This document shows, piece by piece, positions 6,477 through 9,831 of a DNA stretch of 9,831 nucleotides. The stretch is from assembly GCA_003486645.1 (NCBI GenBank), contig DNGI01000129.1, positions 14,040-23,870 of the forward strand, written 5' to 3'. The notes under the pieces are model-generated. The model was given only the letters and a program-made list of their open reading frames with translations, had not been told where the DNA came from and ran no database searches. The stretch is from Cyanobacteria bacterium UBA11370. GTDB taxonomy: Bacteria; Cyanobacteriota; Cyanobacteriia; Cyanobacteriales; Coleofasciculaceae. Positions within the stretch are counted from its first letter, which is position 1; each line of letters begins with the position of its first letter. The position numbers were made by a program, and so were the translations under genes.

Positions 6477-6677
6477 CTATGATTCTACCGGATAACCAAC
6501 AGCAGTAATCATCTGTTTAATCGACTCTGTTGACGCATCAGTTTCCACACTAACCGTCTTCCCTTTGACATCAACTTCGACCTTAGCATCGGGTTCGTGT
6601 GTGAGAATACCTTCAGTAATCGTCTTGGCACACCCATCACAAGCAATACCGGGAACTTTAAATGTCATTGTCGCCAT
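6477..6677 (-). CDS. Atx1/CopZ-like copper chaperone (heavy-metal-associated domain)
   Basis: A 66-residue single-domain protein with the ferredoxin-like heavy-metal-associated fold that carries Cu(I) to copper P-type ATPases. In cyanobacteria this route supplies plastocyanin and cytochrome oxidase. The metal site is GIACDGC with Cys13 and Cys16; the usual Met before the first Cys motif is Ile11, as in the IACEAC motif of the Synechocystis Atx1 chaperone. Loop 5 reads AVGYPVES, with Tyr62 where Synechocystis Atx1 has a copper-interacting His and bacterial CopZ has Tyr. The ATG is preceded by AGGA at seven bases. It converges with psbC and diverges from mutS. No copper ATPase gene is nearby, so the partner is inferred from the family. 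Confidence 0.9.
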   Translation of the reverse strand: MATMTFKVPGIACDGCAKTITEGILTHEPDAKVEVDVKGKTVSVETDASTESIKQMITAVGYPVES

Positions 6678-6696
6678 AATTCCATCCTAATGGTAG

Positions 6697-6725
6697 TAGT
6701 TATTACTTATTGCTAAATCTAACAA
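6697..6725 (-). promoter_or_regulatory. Candidate promoter for the copper chaperone
   Basis: Minus-strand TTGTTA (6720-6725) and TAACTA (6697-6702) are separated by 17 bases. Transcription would begin near 6690, leaving a short leader of about 13 bases that includes the ribosome-binding site. Box matches are moderate. Confidence 0.3.
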
Positions 6726-6794
6726 ACCGTTAGTGACGCTCATCCCTTCCTTACGATAGAGTCGTTAAGAAGCTGACTTATCGATGAACTGTCC

Positions 6795-9542
6795 ATGACC
6801 GGATATCCCAACGCATCTACCCATTCTGACGAACCTAACGGTGGTACTTCTATTCGCGCTACCGCCGCTGCTATGCGCGTTGCTGCGGAAAATGCCGATC
6901 ATCGAACCGTTGATCGCCAGAAGCTGACACCGATGATGCAGCATTTCGCGGAACTGAAAGACCAATATCCCCATGCTATTTTACTGTATCGAGTGGGGGA
7001 TTTTTATGAAACATTCTTTCAAGATGCGCGGCGGTTATCGGAGGAATTGGAATTAGTTTTAACAAGTAAGGATGCGGGGAAAGGAATTGGACGAGTTTAT
7101 ATGACTGGGGTTCCTCATCATGCCTTAGATCGCTATTGCACCATGTTAGTAGAAAAAGGCTTTGCGATTGTTATTTGCGATCAGGTAGAAGATGCGGCGG
7201 TAGCGGCGAAGGAAGGGCGACAAGTACGGCGGGAAATTACCAAAATTCTTACTCCTGGGACGTTAACCGATGAAGGGATGCTGAATGCCCGTCGTAATAA
7301 TTTTTTAGCGGCGGTGGTGATTGCAGGGAATCATTGGGGATTAGCGTATTCTGATATTTCAACGGGGGAATTCTTTACTACTCAATCGAGTGAATTAGAC
7401 CTACTAACCCAGGAATTAATGCGTTTACAACCTGCGGAGGTGCTAATTCCCACCAATGCCCCCGATTTGGGTGTTATGCTACGACCGGGAGAAAAATCAG
7501 ACCATTTACCCAGTTATTTACCCAACTGTTTTTGTTATGCCTTTCGTCGGCAAACTCCCTTTAGTCAAGGGGAAGCAAGACAGCGATTATTAGAACGATT
7601 TAAAGTGCGATCGCTTGAAGGAATGGGGTGTGAACATTTGCCATTAGGAGTTCGGGCGGCGGGGGGTTTGTTGGACTATTTAGAAGAGACGCAAAAAGAA
7701 CAGTATGTCTCCCTTCAAATCTTACGAACTTATACCCTGGCTGATTATTTAATTTTAGATCATCAAAGTCGTCGCAATTTAGAAATTACGGCTACGGTTC
7801 GAGATAATACGTTTCATGGTTCCCTACTTTGGGCATTGGATCGAACGAGTACGGCGATGGGAGGAAGGGCGCTACGTCGTTGGTTGTTGCAACCTCTTTT
7901 AGATATTAAAGGAATTCGGGCGCGGCAAGATACGATTCAGGAATTAATGGAAAATGCAGGACTGCGGGAAGATTTACGGCAAGTTTTGCGCGGTATTTAT
8001 GACCTGGATCGATTAACGGGACGGGCGGGTTCAGGAACGGCAAATGCACGGGATTTAGTCGCATTAGCGGAGTCTTTGCTGAAGTTATCGGATTTAGCAG
8101 AACTCGCTGCTTATGGATCTTCGCCTTATCTGAAAGCCTTACAAAAAGTTCCACCTGAGTTAGAAGAGTTAGGAAAAAAAATTATTGCTCATATTGTTGA
8201 ATCGCCACCGTTACATCTGAAGGAAGGTAATTTAATTCGACTGGGAATTAATCCTCAACTGGATGAAATGCGCCGAAGGGCGGAGGACGATCAACAGTGG
8301 ATTGCGAATTTAGAAGTAACGGAACGAGAACGGACGGGTATTCCGAATTTAAAGGTCGGATACAATAAAACCTTTGGTTATTATATTAGTATTTCTCGCG
8401 CGAAAGCCGATCAAGTTCCTGAGCATTATATCCGCAAGCAAACTCTTACCAATGAAGAACGCTATATTACGTCGGATTTAAAGGAACGAGAAACCCGAAT
8501 TCTGACCGCACGAGATGATTTGAATCGTTTGGAATATGATATTTTTGCTGAGTTACGGGCGGAAGTGGGAGAACATTCTGAACAAATCCGCAATCTATCA
8601 CGGGCAGTAGCAGCGGTTGATGTATTGTGTGGGTTGGCAGAGGTGGCGGTGTATCAAGGTTACTGTCGTCCTAACATGGTTGAAAGTCGAGAAATTACGA
8701 TTATTGATGGTCGTCATCCGGTTGTAGAACAATCCCTTCCGACAGGGTTCTTTGTCCCCAATTCAGCCCATTTAGGAGGCAGTAATTCTGAAAAAATAAC
8801 AACCAACAACCAACAACCAACAACCAACAACCAACAACAAACAACCAACAATTCTCCAGATTTAATTATTTTAACGGGTCCTAATGCAAGTGGAAAAAGT
8901 TGTTATTTAAGGCAAGTGGGATTAATTCAATTAATGGCACAAACGGGGAGTTTTATTCCGGCAACATCGGCAACATTGGGAGTGTGCGATCGCATCTTTA
9001 CTCGTGTGGGTGCGGTGGATGATTTGGCGACGGGTCAATCCACGTTTATGGTGGAGATGAATGAAACGGCAAATATTCTCAACCATGCTACGGCGAAATC
9101 GTTGGTACTTTTAGATGAAATTGGTAGAGGAACGGCGACGTTTGATGGGTTATCGATAGCTTGGGCGGTGGCAGAATATTTAGCAATGGAAATTCAGGCG
9201 CGAACGATTTTTGCGACTCATTATCATGAGTTGAATGAATTGGCTTCGATTTTACCCAATGTAGCGAATTATCAGGTGACAGTGAAAGAATTGCCGGATC
9301 AAATTATATTTTTACACCAAGTTCAACCCGGAGGGGCTGACCGTTCTTATGGCATTGAAGCGGGACGTTTGGCGGGTTTACCTGCGGTGGTGATTCAGCG
9401 GGCAAAGCAGGTGATGGGAGAAATTGAGAAGCATAGTAAAATTGCTGTGGGATTGCGTCAGGGAATTGGTAAGGAACGAACTGTACCAAGGATAGATAGT
9501 TCAGAAATATCGGTGGAACAGTTGGATATTTTTAGTGATTAA
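6795..9542 (+). CDS. mutS: DNA mismatch repair protein MutS
   Basis: MutS recognises mispaired or looped bases and starts repair in an ATP-dependent way. The 915-residue protein is complete. The mismatch-binding Phe-Tyr-Glu of GDFYETF is at 70-72; connector, lever and clamp domains run to about residue 640; the ATPase carries Walker A GPNASGKS (695-702), the [14 protein letters not shown] signature (749-762), Walker [10 protein letters not shown] (around Asp774-Glu775) and ATHYHEL with His809. It is longer than E. coli MutS (853), partly from a low-complexity N-terminal extension and partly from a Thr/Asn/Gln insert at 669-686 encoded by tandem heptamers. The ATG at 6795 is the first start after an in-frame stop but has no clear ribosome-binding site; Met27 (6873) is an alternative, since conservation begins near residue 36. 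A weak promoter (TTAGTG 6730, TACGAT 6752) may lie upstream. Confidence 0.97.
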   Translation: MTGYPNASTHSDEPNGGTSIRATAAAMRVAAENADHRTVDRQKLTPMMQHFAELKDQYPHAILLYRVGDFYETFFQDARRLSEELELVLTSKDAGKGIGRVYMTGVPHHALDRYCTMLVEKGFAIVICDQVEDAAVAAKEGRQVRREITKILTPGTLTDEGMLNARRNNFLAAVVIAGNHWGLAYSDISTGEFFTTQSSELDLLTQELMRLQPAEVLIPTNAPDLGVMLRPGEKSDHLPSYLPNCFCYAFRRQTPFSQGEARQRLLERFKVRSLEGMGCEHLPLGVRAAGGLLDYLEETQKEQYVSLQILRTYTLADYLILDHQSRRNLEITATVRDNTFHGSLLWALDRTSTAMGGRALRRWLLQPLLDIKGIRARQDTIQELMENAGLREDLRQVLRGIYDLDRLTGRAGSGTANARDLVALAESLLKLSDLAELAAYGSSPYLKALQKVPPELEELGKKIIAHIVESPPLHLKEGNLIRLGINPQLDEMRRRAEDDQQWIANLEVTERERTGIPNLKVGYNKTFGYYISISRAKADQVPEHYIRKQTLTNEERYITSDLKERETRILTARDDLNRLEYDIFAELRAEVGEHSEQIRNLSRAVAAVDVLCGLAEVAVYQGYCRPNMVESREITIIDGRHPVVEQSLPTGFFVPNSAHLGGSNSEKITTNNQQPTTNNQQQTTNNSPDLIILTGPNASGKSCYLRQVGLIQLMAQTGSFIPATSATLGVCDRIFTRVGAVDDLATGQSTFMVEMNETANILNHATAKSLVLLDEIGRGTATFDGLSIAWAVAEYLAMEIQARTIFATHYHELNELASILPNVANYQVTVKELPDQIIFLHQVQPGGADRSYGIEAGRLAGLPAVVIQRAKQVMGEIEKHSKIAVGLRQGIGKERTVPRIDSSEISVEQLDIFSD
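8798..8846. repeat. Seven tandem heptamers (AACAACC) inside mutS
   Basis: Seven 7-base units run without a break: five AACAACC, one AACAACA, one AACAACC, followed by a partial AACAA. Because 7 is not a multiple of 3 the reading frame rotates along the tract, producing Thr/Asn/Gln-rich residues 669-686. The tract sits in the variable loop just before the ATPase Walker A motif, so the insert itself is probably tolerated. Confidence 0.9.
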
Positions 9543-9560
9543 TACTTAATTTCGGCTTTT

Positions 9561-9811
9561 TGCGACAACCTGTAGGTGTTTTTTTGCAGGGGGAAAATTT
9601 CGAGGCTGCATCCCTTATCCTATAAGGGTTTGAATCCTATCAGCGCTCAACTGAGGTTGTCGCATTTCTTGAAAGGCTTACTGTTACTGGTTTTGAGGCT
9701 ATTTTTTTTAGGAGGTGTGGCACAGGTGGATGGCTGGAATGCTATACTTGGATCAGGTTGTCGCAACTGCACCTTGAAAACTAAATACAGTAAGGGTTTC
9801 AGGCATCAGCA
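9561..9811 (+). promoter_or_regulatory. CRISPR leader-like region
   Basis: No credible gene lies between the mutS stop and the window end. Structure is visible instead. The 11-mer AGGTTGTCGCA occurs at 9654-9664 and 9755-9765, and its exact reverse complement at 9561-9571. CCCTTAT (9612-9618) and ATAAGGG (9622-9628) form a seven-pair hairpin followed by TTTGAATC, resembling the hairpin and GATTGAAAC tail of cyanobacterial CRISPR repeats. The final part, CACCTTGAAAACTAAATACA and AGTAAGGGTTTCA, resembles leader ends I remember from filamentous cyanobacteria. A long open frame across it is low-quality and rejected. The T run near 9580 after a short ACCT/AGGT stem might also end mutS transcription. 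Identification rests on pattern memory. Confidence 0.55.
9740..9748 (+). promoter_or_regulatory. Candidate extended -10 promoter for pre-crRNA
   Basis: TGCTATACT is an extended -10 element (TG, one base, TATACT). RNA would begin about 9755, at the last AGGTTGTCGCA copy, and run about 57 bases before the putative first repeat at 9812. No good -35 box is seen, which an extended -10 can offset. Confidence 0.4.
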
Positions 9812-9831
9812 GTTGAAATCAACTTAAATCC
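9812..9831 (+). CRISPR. Start of first repeat of a CRISPR array, cut by window end
   Basis: The last 20 bases, GTTGAAATCAACTTAAATCC, match the opening of 37-base cyanobacterial CRISPR repeats that begin GTTG, contain AAATCCC, and continue through a CCC...GGG hairpin to the tail GGGATTGAAAC. The strand fits a leader on the left and an array extending right. Only this partial repeat is inside the window, so periodicity, spacers and cas genes cannot be seen. Confidence 0.6.

Noticed and set aside
9576..9827. 83-residue open frame after mutS
   Set aside because: It crosses the CRISPR-leader-like hairpin, promoter and repeat start, and has no recognisable domain.

Overview
The window is chromosomal DNA of a cyanobacterium, most likely filamentous (Oscillatoriales/Nostocales-like). 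The evidence is a photosystem II psbD-psbC operon, a Ycf4 photosystem I assembly gene, seven copies of the HIP1 octamer GCGATCGC, tandem heptanucleotide repeats of the STRR kind, and, at the right edge, a leader and the first bases of what looks like a cyanobacterial CRISPR array. The genus cannot be named from this sequence alone.

Layout, left to right. Bases 1-195 are a MITE-like element with a perfect 12-bp terminal inverted repeat and no gene. Bases 199-3473 carry four genes on the minus strand, read right to left: ycf4, a lipoprotein cyclophilin (peptidyl-prolyl isomerase), a beta-ketoacyl-ACP synthase and a DUF29 protein. Gaps of 72-126 bp separate them, so co-transcription is possible but not shown. 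Bases 3474-3874 are a 400-bp divergent intergenic region. It holds a candidate RpaB (HLR1) site, a candidate promoter, and a multibranched RNA fold just upstream of psbD. psbD (D2) and psbC (CP43) overlap by 17 bp, and psbC starts at GTG behind a perfect AGGAGGT. The operon ends at a strong intrinsic terminator near 6346-6376. A decayed cyanobacterial palindromic repeat follows, then an Atx1-like copper chaperone on the minus strand, then mutS on the plus strand. From 9543 to the end there is no gene: the stretch reads as a CRISPR leader, and the last 20 bases look like the start of the first repeat.

How the genes fit together. psbD, psbC and ycf4 make or assemble the photosystems. The copper chaperone plausibly supplies copper for thylakoid plastocyanin. 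The cyclophilin, the fatty-acid synthase enzyme, the DUF29 protein and MutS are housekeeping or unassigned.

The points most worth a second look are: (1) a run of seven 7-bp repeats inside mutS just before the Walker A motif, where gain or loss of one unit would frameshift the mismatch-repair gene; (2) the array running off the right edge; (3) the structured psbD leader; (4) unusual residues in D2 and CP43; (5) a second heptamer tract inside the ketoacyl synthase gene, matched by a related one in the adjacent gap. No wholly new multi-gene system is visible.
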